From Brienomyrus brachyistius (Eukaryota; Chordata; Actinopteri; Osteoglossiformes; Mormyridae): a DNA stretch of 64,000 bases. The DNA lies in assembly GCF_023856365.1 (NCBI RefSeq), contig NW_026042413.1:1-64000 (forward strand), given 5' to 3'. The notes beneath the pieces were generated by a model. That model saw nothing but the letters and a program-made list of their open reading frames with translations, was not told the origin of the DNA and did no database searches. The translations under genes were made by a program, and so were the position numbers. Shown in pieces: positions 50,619 to 60,707 of the stretch. Each line of letters opens with the position of its first letter. Position 1 is the stretch's first letter.

Positions 50619-51837
50619 AGTCATTCACCTACAGAAACACTGTTAAAGAGGCTGGTGTTATGAAACATGATGTGTGCATAATGTACGGTGGCCCTGAAGT
50701 GCAAATACCACCCCCCCAAAAACACCCCAAATGGAAATGCCCCCAAAACCGAGCTCCCAAAATGCTGAACACAACATTAATTTTTACCGGAAAATGTAGA
50801 TACATACTGTTTGACAAGGATCGTCGCTGATTGGACGGACACACTGTCTGTCTTTTTAACAGGAAGGTGGGTACAGTAAATGTGACATAGAAATAGCACG
50901 TGAACCAAGAAGAGTTTCAGAAAAATATAGACGTATTGTCCTTATTGTGGTAAAAAGACTCCCGAAACCTTACAGGCGAAATTTATCCTTGGTTGTGGTT
51001 AGAGGCTTAAAGAGATTCTTGATCTTGATTCTTGAAACCCACCTCCGAACTCCCTTCAGGTAAGATAAGCACACAGTACGTCACTGGTACTAAGGGAGTC
51101 CATGGAGCACTTGTTCAAGCTACTGAGGGCAATCCCATGCCTGGCCGGCGACAGGCTACATATGTTTGTAAGAAATAATGTTGAAAAAGACTTACTCCTG
51201 CACTGTATTAGTCTATACTAGACAGTATAAAGACATTAGTAAGATGAGGGAATTATAGCAGAATTCAAAAAGTTATAACAGTAGAAAATGTCATTTCGTA
51301 TTCATAATGAAGAAACCACAACTGAAAAATTTCACTTTGTATTTGTAATTTTCTAATGTTGTAACTTTTTGAATCATATTCTCACAAACAAAATACACAC
51401 TACATATTTTATATATGATTTCACTAGTAAAAGACATTACAAAATTTTAATTTATGCACAACTATAGACTAATATGTTTACTTGTACCCACACACCCTTT
51501 CTGACAGCTTCTTTACCCCGTAATGCTTTGGCATTTATAAAAACACATTTTTTGTTTGCATCTTTGTAGTATCAGAGAATCCTCCATCAAATCCAACCCC
51601 AATATCAGAAACCTTTTTATAATATCAGAAGAAAAAAGCAGAGGAAAGGAAAATGGGGGCAAAGAAAACAGAGAAAAGTGAAGTTAAGGTAATCAATTGT
51701 GCTTTGATACGTCTCAGAGTGACAGTGAAAGTATTTAACCCCTAAACTTTACTGTTGATTAGCTGTCAACATCCTATCATCATCTCAGCCCTCTCATTCT
51801 AAGGTGGAAAGCCTTTATTATTTTTATTTATTTGCAG
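50619..51837. other. Intergenic stretch, no gene seen
   Basis: A C-rich patch at 50709-50756 (CCCCCCCC, repeated CCCC/AAAA words), then AT-rich DNA. A pyrimidine-rich acceptor tract runs into 51837. Confidence 0.5.
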
Positions 51838-53717
51838 ATAAATATTGGCTTGATGGCTGCTCGGAAAGGTGATATAAAGCCACAACGAGAAAAAAGATTT
51901 CTAGGGTTGAGGACCGACAGAAAGGTAAGGGAAAGGAGAGGGGAAGACGAGACCAGCGAGGGATGGGAAAAGGGAACAGGGGAAGCAAAGGGATCTTTTG
52001 TTGTATTTCTTTATATTTATTCACAGACACTTTTACAAACACGAGGTGCAACAAACTTCGGGAGTGACCCAGGCCAAAACAACCACCAAAACGGCTAACG
52101 ACCACGTCCCAAACTCTAAAGGTAATGAAAACAAGAGGAAAGGAAATGACAACAACTAAATCTAACTCCCTAACCAAAACCACAGTAAACAGCACGTACG
52201 CACAAACAAAAAGGCAGTCACTCCTTATATCCGAAGAGGCGAGGCAAAGAGAGCAGTCAGGAGCTGAGCAAGAGGTCAAAACCAGAAGACAAACAAACCA
52301 AAGGCAAAGGTACAAAAATGGGCGAAGCAGAAAACCAGAAACCAAACAATCAGAACCGTCATACACAAGAAGTCAATCAGAAACAGCAAACCATCACAGC
52401 AATAGCAAAAGACAAATGTTGAGCAAGAGCTCGAGCTGGCTGTGATCAGCAGGCTTTATCCTGGACCGGAACACAGGGCCAGGATCAGAGGTCAGAGGGT
52501 GGAAGGGGCGTGGCCAGAAACTGGGAGGCGGGCTGTAGCAGCAAGTGGTGAGTGGAGTTTGGGGCAGAAGACTGAGGTGTCCTGTAGACATATCCAAACC
52601 TCTTATGGCACGTAACACTTAACAGACCCTGACATCACTGCTGAAGGTCTTCATCAGGCTGTGAAAGAAATGAGGGGCTTCAAGAAAGACTTGAATGAGG
52701 GACCCTTCATCCTTCTATATGCAGATGGATCTCAGGTCATCAATATTCCTGGCACACAAAGACCTGTTATTCTAGCAGAATACAAGAAATAGGCAAACCA
52801 TATCAAGGAATTACTATTTTCATCTGCTCTAAGAAGGATTCTGAAGAGGGTAAATAATCATGCTTTTTCCATAGCCAGTAACTGTTTCAGCTCTCTGAGA
52901 AAGATGATCTAGTCTGTAAAGCACTAAGTACTAATAAAGTACTAATAAGTAAAAAGTACCAAGTCATTTTAATGTGCTGTGCAGGTATGTTGGTGTTGCA
53001 CCAGCTGGGATTCATGTTAAAAAAGTCTACTTTTCCTAACACTTTTCAGTTGACCTTTTTCCCATGAAGTCCCACCTTGAGCCAAAAACCAACTATTACC
53101 ATCGGCGTGTGTCAGGGTGGCTTTCCCTTCTTCACTTTCTCCTAGGTTTAGCATTGTTTAAAAAGTTCAGCTGTCTGACTATAGTAATACTATACTAATT
53201 TCAGTTGTGTTTTGCAGGTGGAGAAGTGTCAGACATTTCAAATAACGCACAGAGTTTGATCTAACTGATACACTGGTGAGTGCAATTTAAAACACTTTTG
53301 TTATGTGTAAAGTGTATCAACCAAAAAATGTCCACAGAGAATCAAAAACTTACCACTTTAATGAATGAAAAATGAAGTTTTAGAGTAGCCAACAGCATTT
53401 ATCTGGAGATAGAATAATAAATTACATCAGCCATCCCATTCATTGGGCTACACATACGAGCTAATAGCATTTGTATTACATATATACATTTTAACAGATT
53501 TTACCTTTATTTCACTACAGCCATTTGAACCTGAGCAGGAAAGCAGTCCTGCACTAAAAGTGCTGCACACAGTGTAAGCTGACTGTTATATCATTCTGGG
53601 TATGTATGTATGTCTGTGTATAACAATATATACTTTGTGTAAATGATTTCTGTCCTAACAGGAATTCTCTTGCTGGACCATCACTGGTTAGTGACGAACA
53701 GATAATAAGTCACCATA
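51838..53717 (+). pseudogene. N-terminal remnant of a fish G2E3-like (HECT-type) gene
   Basis: Exon 1, 51838-51924 (after TTTATTTGCAG, donor GTAAGG): INIGLMAARKGDIKP, KRFLGL. Exon 2, about 52624-52849: DITAEGLHQAVKEMRGF, GPFILLYADGSQVINIPGT, RPVILAEYKK, then an in-frame TAG. A shift of frame restores IGKPYQGITIFIC before donor GTAAAT, so exon 2 carries a small indel. Weaker exon-like pieces with splice sites: 53218-53275, 53521-53573, 53662-53717. IGLM..G..KP.R.KR.L and LLY.DG..V..IPGT..P..L..YK.EIGKPY.RIT.FIC form the N-terminal module of fish proteins annotated as G2/M-specific E3 ligase-like. No HECT domain is present. A probable LTR sits in intron 1. Exon 1 and 2 phases do not fit. Confidence 0.5.
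51930..52617 (-). repeat. Probable solo LTR
   Basis: The minus-strand reading from 52617 begins TGTTACGTGCC, passes a GC-rich section, then a long T/G/C section with repeated GTTTCTGGTTTTCTG-like words, and reaches GAATAAATATAAAG (a polyadenylation-like signal near 52020). This composition is typical of fish LTRs. No internal retroviral or Gypsy coding sequence is adjacent, so it would be a solo LTR. The 3' edge and target duplication could not be fixed. It lies between exons 1 and 2 of the G2E3-like remnant. Confidence 0.4.
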
Positions 53718-53859
53718 TGGGTTTGTTCCATTTTATACTGTCACAGATTACTGCCAGATACAGTTATAAGTATTGAGACAGCATCACACTTTGTGTTGTT
53801 TTTATTCTCTTGTGGCTTTAGATGTGACAGAAAACAACATCTAGCTTTACATACAGAAC

Positions 53860-54104
53860 AATAATGTGACCAAGGCACTAATGCCAGTATATTGGTTCCT
53901 CCTGACCCCATCAAAGTGTCCTTGAGCAAGACACTGAACCCCAAATTGCTCCCAGTGAGCAGGTAGGCGCCTTGAATGGCAGCCAACACCACCGGTGTAT
54001 GAATGCATGTATGAATGGGTGAATGTGAGGCATACAATGTATATCGCTTTGAGTACTTGTAGGAGTAGAAAAGCGCTATATGAATGCAGTCCATTTACCA
54101 TTTA
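53860..54104 (+). repeat. Fish SINE-like repeat with an L2-type end
   Basis: CCTTGAGCAAGACACTGAACCC, CCACCGGTGTATGAATG and the closing AAAGCGCTATATGAATGCAGTCCATTTACCATTT are the hallmarks of a very common teleost interspersed repeat whose end resembles L2 3' termini. Non-coding. Confidence 0.65.
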
Positions 54105-55489
54105 TATCCATGTTAGCACCAGCTCAAAGTCAAAATAAGCAGAATTGCAGTGAAGCATCCAAACTATCCAACTATAATCTTGCATTCTGTTGGCCAGTGA
54201 CAGCATGTCAACACCTTGTTTTGTAGTGATTCCTGTCTGTAGGATCCTTAATTTTATATATTTATTTATTTATTTATTTATTTTAGAGGAAAGATCTCTA
54301 ATTCGGTCCAGGACAGACAGACATGAAGCAACAATTTCATCGGTTTTCAGACTGGTGGGAAAATATTTCACATATTGTTTTTCTATGGACCAGGGTGGCA
54401 TTGGCACATCCACAACCCTGTTTATGTGAATGAAGACCTTGAATGAACTTTAAAATGACTTGAGTGTGTATGGGAATGTAGGCAGACTTTTCAGGAAATG
54501 AGGAGCCCTAAACCATCCATCCATTTTCCAAACCGCTTATCCTCCGCCATAATTTTGCATCAATTTTATAATTATAAGCTTTAAGTGTTACCTGTCGGTC
54601 TATTGACAAAAGTGGATTCTTGTTTCTTGTCCATAAAGATGAACAGCTTTACATGTTGGCTTTTTATCAAACTGAATCAAAACTAAAAATGTTTGAGAGC
54701 AAGTAGAACACGACTGTAAGATGTCACCTTTTTTTGTTTTGGTATGACTTCATGTCCTGCTTGTCAAATGGCTGCAGTCAGCAGACTGTAAAAGTGCCTC
54801 CATTCTTCACAGGGACAACATGTAAGTACATGATTATTCATGATCAATATGCATTGGATGGTTATGGCTGATTATATGAGTGGTGCTGCTTGTCACTGTG
54901 CTATAAATATTTTCCAGGTGCTTTCTGTGTTTTAATCTCTTGACCTGAATCTAATTGCAGTGTGATAAATGACCCCCTGGTGTTTTTTAAAACATTAACC
55001 CAATAAAAGTATAAAATATTAGTATAATCATTTACGACAGTTTTTTGCTAAATATGTTTTTAATTGTCCAGAGGGTGAGTACTTGTGTTAAAGCTCCCAC
55101 TGCACAAAAAGCAATAGTGCATGATATTACATCTTGCTGGTGATCAGTGAGATTTCCCAGATTGTAATAAGCAGAACCTTTTGAGCACATTAGGATAATG
55201 CTGTTTTATCAGCAATGAAAACACTTCATGAGGTTTTCGTGTCAGTGAACAATTTAGGATTTAGTAGAATTTCACGAAAAAAAGGCACTTTTATAAGCCC
55301 ACAAATTGTCACTTATGCATGTTTGTAAACCCATATTCTGCTAAAGCAGGAAAAAATCTTACTACTGTCAATTGTAATGTTGACAAGTGATTTTTGATAA
55401 TACCGGGCCTCTTACAGTGGGCTGTAATAATACGTATTAGTCAATACTTACAGCCCAGCTATTGCCTGTAGAGTAAAATATGGTTCTGA
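54105..55489. other. Intergenic stretch
   Basis: (TTTA)n at 54255-54284 and a SINE tail fragment CATCCATCCATTTTCCAAACC at about 54515. Otherwise AT-rich with no credible gene. Confidence 0.5.
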
Positions 55490-55744
55490 TGTCCTGGGTC
55501 GGTGAACATGTAATGCAGCCTTACACATAAGCAGACCATTACGTTTGCCCTGCACTCTGGAGATCTGAGACTCTGGATCCAGCTGCTGAGATTGCAGACT
55601 CCAAACCATTCAGTCGTGCCAAACACATGGATATTTAAACACACCAGGTTCAGCAGGGAGCTTCTGGTTTCCCTGTCTTCTGACATCATCATACCGCTTT
55701 CAGCACTGAGCGGATGGTCTGCTGATGTCAGAAAACGAGGACAT

Positions 55745-55912
55745 ACTCACTGCTACATCCCATGCCTGTTTCACCTTGGAAGGCTGAGCTGGAACAGTGG
55801 TCCTCCCATAAATGATGTGCTCCAGCAGGAGCAGGTCTGTTTTCACAGATGAAAACCGATCAGGCTTGGCAGGCAAACACACCATTGTAATAGCAATCCG
55901 CCGTAGCTCATG
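55745..55912 (-). CDS. Second copy of the conserved candidate exon
   Basis: The minus strand carries the same open frame (HELRRIAITMV ... KVKQAWDVA) with the GTGAGTATG donor and the same acceptor side as 38937-39095. The residues agree throughout the shared exon, then differ after the donor (SYISRP versus SDISRP). Protein unknown. Confidence 0.4.
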
Positions 55913-56433
55913 CACTGCTGCCTTCTAAAGCTGAGGTGGTTCATTCTCATTGGTTCATTACATTTTACGCCTAAACATACCTCTGAAAAATTAAGATTTA
56001 GGAAAACCCGTTTTTGCCTTGCACTGGTAAAAAGTCAAAACGTTTCTGCTGTCGAAATAGCAAAATGGGTTTGGATACACCCATTAACAAGCTAAAAATG
56101 CTCTCGATTGTATTTGCTGAAAATAATTTTACATGTAATATTAACTTTTGCACTAATGTAACAGATTTACACATACACTGTATTAGTTCTATGTCAATTT
56201 TGTTGCCATATGACAATAAAGACTCTTATTCTTGTGGGTTGTGATGATTCCCGTTAGTGAGCTGTGCCCCTTCTGAGTTGTTGTAGGGTCAGAGTATTTT
56301 GAATCGGTGCATAATCTGTGTATTATTCATTCTTTTCATTTTCCATTTCAAAACCACATTGGAAAACAAAAAGACAGATGACAGCTTCATACGGCATTCA
56401 TAATGCATAATACACATGGCTATAATGTGTTAT

Positions 56434-56774
56434 GGGGTGGCATGGTGGTGCAGTGGTTAGCACTGTTGCCTCACACCTCTGGGACCCAGATTCAAGTCTC
56501 CACCTGGGTTACATGTGTGCAGAGTCTGTGCATGTTCTCCCCATGTCGTCGTGGGGTTTCCTCTGGGTACTCCAGTTTCCCCCCACAGTCCAAAAACATG
56601 CTGAGGCTAATTGGAGTTGCTAAATTGCCCGTAGGTGTGAATGTGTGCGTGAATGGTGTGTGAGTGTGCCCTGTAATGGGCTGGCCCCCCATCCTGGGTT
56701 GTTCCCTGCCTTGTGCCCATTGCTCCCGGGATAGGCTCTGGACCCCCGCGACCAAGTAGGATAATGGATGGATG
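56434..56774 (+). mobile_element. tRNA-derived fish SINE
   Basis: Starts GGGGTGGCATGGTGGTGCAG. An A-box-like TGGTTAGCACTG and a B-box-like AGATTCAAGTCTC form a Pol III promoter. The body includes CATGTCGTCGTGGGGTTTCC and CTGAGGCTAATTGGAG, and the end is AATGGATGGATG. It is flanked by TGTGTTAT and TGTATTAT, a target duplication of about 8 bases with one mismatch. The empty site is preserved in the left arm of the inverted duplication (near 38455). Confidence 0.88.
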
Positions 56775-57660
56775 TATTATACCTTTTTCTAAACATGTAT
56801 ATACTCATGTTTATAATACTTTTTCAATGTACAATAGAAAATAAAGTCTATCTGCATTTTCAATGATGTCAGGAAATTGCTGCGTTGTACTATTATTCAC
56901 TTCATTTAGCAAAGCAGTAGCAACATGCTAATTTCTCCAAGAAACATTAAAAACTGTCAAAATACAACCACGAACAAATGAGTTATATAAGAAAATGTTA
57001 TGGTCTTTTGATATTATTTTTGCCCAATTTCTGAAATCCCATTCACTTTCCTCTTAGGCTTTTTGCCTAGGGAAACATATGATCTAAAATGTTAGCAAAC
57101 TACCTACAAAATGACATCAGACTTGCGCTTTCTATTAGTCATACCTCCACTCCATACCCAGAAGCAGGATCTGGTCTGCACAAGTTCAAAAGTCAGTATC
57201 AGGAATGCAAAGACTGTACTTGTGATCTAGGCATGACTGGTCTGCTAACTTGCCTTCCAAGAACGAAATTGGGGCGCAATGAATAATGGGATTGTTCTCC
57301 TTTGGCAAGGATGCATCCAATGTATCCTTGACGTTTGGGGTGGAGCAAGATCAACATTTACCGTCCTCATGTACTTGTGTTTTTAGTCTTCAAACTGGTC
57401 TTCAGCAATGGAAGATGAGGTAAAACAGGTACATGAGCACACAAGTACAGTCAAGTATACATAGTACATTTTACCAAGTGTGCGCAGAATTGAATACCTG
57501 TTTACGACACTGCCTGATCTGCCTAACTAAAACTAACAGTACACTCACACAGGCAGAGCAGAAGCAGAATTCAAACCCCCCAACCGTTCAGCTGTGTGCC
57601 ATCGTGCCGCCTTTCACCATTAATAGTTGGTAAAATATGTTGATGCTTCCAGCAATTAAA

Positions 57661-57905
57661 AAGGCCAATAGGATGCATGGTTATCTCTCTAGTTGTGTGG
57701 ATTTTAAGTCAAGGGAGGTGATGCTAAGATTATACAGTGCCTTGGTAAGATCTCACCTAGAATATTGCATGCAGGTTTGGCCACCTTAAAAAGGACATTG
57801 ATGCCTTAGAAAGGGTTCAATGCAGGGTTATAAGAATGATTCCTGGTCTTATAAGCAGAGGGTAGCTGAGCTGAATCTTTTCAGCTTGAGCAAAGGAGAG
57901 TAAGG
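57661..57905 (+). pseudogene. LINE reverse transcriptase C-terminal fragment
   Basis: The plus strand reads a broken frame resembling the region after the RT thumb: MHGYLS, VMLRLYSALVRSHLEYCMQVW, then a stop in place of the usual K-D-I continuation. The DNA downstream (GGACATTGATGCCTTAGAAAGGGTTCAA) keeps the KDIDALERVQ sense in another frame. The L..AL.R.HLEYC.Q.W..... signature is shared by several LINE clades. It is cut off by the following SINE. Confidence 0.55.
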
Positions 57906-57910
57906 GGAGA

Positions 57911-58261
57911 CATCCATCCATTTTCCAAACCGCTTATCCTACTGGGTCGCGGGGGGTCCAGAGCCTATCCCAGAAGCAATGTGCATGAGGCAGGGAACAA
58001 CCCAGGATGGGGGGCCAGCCCATCACAGGGCACACTCACACAACATTCACTTACACATGCACTCTTACAGGCAATTTAGTAACTCCAATTAGCCTCAGCA
58101 TGTCTTTGGGCTGTGGGGGGAAACTGGAGTACCCGGAGGAAACCCCACGACGACATGGGGAGAACATGCAAACTCCACACACATGTGACCCAGGCGGAGA
58201 CTTTAACCCGGGTCCCAGAGGTGTGAGGCAACAGCGCTAACCACTGCACCACCATGCCGCC
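57911..58261 (-). mobile_element. tRNA-derived fish SINE, reversed copy
   Basis: Same family as 56434-56774 in the opposite orientation. The promoter end is at 58261 (GGCGGCATGGTGGTGCAGTGG on the minus strand) and the tail CATCCATCCATTTTCC is at 57911. It separates the LINE fragment from the hAT-1 remnant. Confidence 0.85.
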
Positions 58262-60473
58262 TTTGAGGTAAAACAAAAACATTAAATTCACCAGTCACCT
58301 TATTACAGTTTGCATTATAGTACATAATTGAACAGTGGCCTACAGGATGTACACACACATGTGCATTGAGACCACTGTCCACCTCGGATATCATGAAGTA
58401 GCTCTTGATCTCTTTTTCAGTGGCAGTGGGCAGATACCCGTCTTCCCTGAATTCCTGTGCTTTTTGAAATAGCTGCCAAAAGACATTTTTTCTTTTTGCT
58501 CCCTCCCTTGCATCATCACCTGATCCAGTTTCTGCAGCCATCGGGTGGCTGAAGCAGGTGAGGGTCCTGGGGTAGGGCTGTCTTCCTCTGTCCCCACAGC
58601 CATAAGTTCTCTCGCAGCTGCCGGCGTAATGGCTTCAATCCTGTCGTCGTTATTAAAGCGATTTTTAATCAAACCCAATAGCTTGTCCACACAGTCCTCT
58701 GTGTATTTGGAGTTCAAATACTCTAGAATAGTTTGTTTGATCTTTTTGGTCAGGTCTGTGTCATCAGACTTCAGCACCAGGACATCAGATTTCAGCACCA
58801 GAACATCAGAGTTGAACAAGGCCAGCACAGGTTTTAAGTAAGAAACTGTAACAAGTTGCTCACCTGAAAGAGCATCTGTGAACTCCAGAAGAGGGCCTAG
58901 TGCTTTACTTCCTGCTTCCAGCACCTCAACATCTTGCCATGTTGGGACAAGATGCCTGTGCTTTTTGTCTGCAGTCAAAAGACGACGAATGGCTTTTTCT
59001 TGTTCAATAAATCTCTCTCTCATGTGCTGTCTTGACCCCCATCTTGTTTATGACTCGGTGATAAGTTTATGCACTGCAAGTTTGAGTTTCTATATATATA
59101 ATATATATACAGTATATATAGTGTAATGTAATGTATTTTATATATTAAATAATTATATTTTAGTCATCTACAGCTTTACTTATCAGGTCTTTTTGTATTT
59201 TTAAACGTCATAATAAATAAGATAAATACACTGCATTTTATAGAGGAACCCTAAATTACTCACCAATAGCAATATGAAGCCTATGCCCAAAACAAGGTAG
59301 CCTCTTTCAGTAGGGGTGTAACGATATAGTCAGCTCACGAGACGAGGCGAGACACGATATTGGATTCACGAGAAGGAGACGAGACTATATTTCAACAATA
59401 TTTTAAGGAAAACTTCAAAGAGGAAATTATTACTAGAAACCAGCCTTTCATTTGATTAATTTGAAAGACAAAAAATGCAAAATACTGCAGATGTATGGTG
59501 AAATGTTTTAAACAATCACCATCATTATATGCAGTAAAGAACAGAACAAATATCTATCACCATAAATATTTCACCACAAACTCAAATGACAGGCTTCTCT
59601 CGTATGACTACTCAACTGAACATAAAATAGAATATAAATAAAACAACATAAATAACAAACATACATTTTTTATGTTTTCTTCACCGGTGCAGTGGATTTA
59701 AGTAATGAGCTATGATGGTGCTGGAAATGGCTTTGCACGGTAGTAGCGTTAGCCGCTGTGTACAGCATTATTTTCCTACAATGCTTACAGATGGTTCGTG
59801 TTTTGTCTGTCGCCTTTTCGCGTTTACATATTTCGTCGGGTAGCCGAACTGCTGCCGCGCAAAAGATTTCAAAGCGTCTGGACCGTCTGCTGCGGTAATT
59901 TTGTCAGACGCCGACATGCTTACAGCAGCTGATTTGCAGCACCTTTACTAGACCACTTTTCACTCCGACGAGAAATCTCGTCATGCTGTAATATCGCGAG
60001 ATCTCGTGACGCGAACTCGTTACACTCCTGTCTTCCGGTTACTAATCCGTACCTACGTAGGGCAGTGATAATGTTTGCCCCGATGTCTGTTGTCGTGTAA
60101 ACCATGCTGTCTTCTCGCAGTGACCATGATGCCAGCGCATCTTTCAGTCCTTGTGCAATGATATCGCCAGTGTGATCTTCTGGGAAGTAGGATATTTGCG
60201 AACAGAAGCTTTGCAGTTGCCGGTGTTCGTCAATGAAATGCACCGTCAGGGAGAGGTATGGCTCGGATGTTCGGCTTGACCATAAATCTGTTGTTGTGGC
60301 AAACTGAAACCTTTTGCAGTTTATGCGTCAGAGTTTGACGACACGAATCATACAATTTAGGCAGAGCTGTTTGACTGAAATATTTTCGGCCAGGCAGTGT
60401 GCACCTTGGTTCTAAAGTATCCAAAAGTTGTTTAAAACCATCTCTCTCAAGCACTTTGTAGTGTTGCCAGAAA
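58262..60473 (-). pseudogene. hAT-1: ZBED-like transposase remnant, interrupted
   Basis: Minus strand, in order: 60473-60230 GFKQLLDTLEP, LPGRKYFSQTALPKLYD; a frameshift; about 60300-60040 TVHFIDEHRQLQSF, GLKDALASWSLRED and ANIITALR; the inserted hAT-N (59311-60030); RLPCFGHRLHIAI at 59303-59263 followed by donor GTGAGT; then 59023-58391 MRERFIEQEKAIRRLL, HLVPTWQDVEVLEAG, LLEFTDALSG, VSYLKPVL, DDTDLTKKIKQTILEYLN; and a further frameshift into EKEIKSYFMISEVDSG near 58400. This is the order of a hAT/ZBED transposase. The N-terminal BED finger and the C-terminal dimerisation part are missing. A 21-base unit is tandemly repeated at about 58763-58810 (VLVLKSD twice). Inactive. Confidence 0.8.
59311..60030 (-). 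mobile_element. hAT-N: 720-base non-autonomous hAT element
   Basis: Ends TAGGGGTGTAACG and CGTTACACTCCTG are inverted repeats. The flanks TCTTTCAG (59303-59310) and TCTTCCGG (60031-60038) form an 8-base target duplication with two mismatches, the hAT signature. It interrupts the hAT-1 coding sequence. The interior (from an ATG at 59917, minus strand) encodes MSASDKITAADGPDALKSF and, after a one-base frame break near 59793, CKHCRKIM...HFQHHH, a BED-type C2H2 finger. So it is a deletion derivative keeping only the N-terminal exon of a different hAT. Confidence 0.8.
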
Positions 60474-60707
60474 TGTAGTAAGGCGCTCGAATAAGCAGGC
60501 CGGAGCATATACGAATGCGTTAGAACAAAATGCTGTTTACTTAACAAGCATTACATCGAAATAATCAAGGTAGCACAGGAGCAAGCATGTTCGTATACGT
60601 CTCACTCTTATTCACACTTCTTCTCTCTCTTCTCTCATCCTACGGTCTCTGCCTTTTAACACTGCCACCTAATGTTCTGAGGTTGTAATAAGTCAGTGAA
60701 CATAACA
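60474..60707 (-). repeat. 3' LTR of the Gypsy element
   Basis: Minus-strand TGTTATGTTCACTGAC at 60707 to CTTACTACA at 60474, 234 bases, bounded TG...CA. Immediately upstream (minus sense) is a purine tract AGAGAGAGA, as expected for the polypurine primer. The pol stop codon lies 15 bases inside the LTR. The other side directly abuts hAT-1 coding sequence. Confidence 0.6.

Larger units (their letters stand above)
55490..57522 (-). repeat. Right arm of the large inverted duplication
   Basis: Reverse-complement copy of 37775-39348. It is longer because a SINE of about 340 bases (56434-56774) is present only here, and because of smaller indels. The same candidate exon occurs reversed at about 55745-55912. 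The arms are separated by about 16.1 kb. The arms have no terminal features pointing to a known transposon, so segmental duplication or an unrecognised repeat family are both possible. Confidence 0.85.

Noticed and set aside
59085..59127. Promoter-like TATATATA cluster
   Set aside because: A simple (TA)n microsatellite with no initiator or adjacent gene start.
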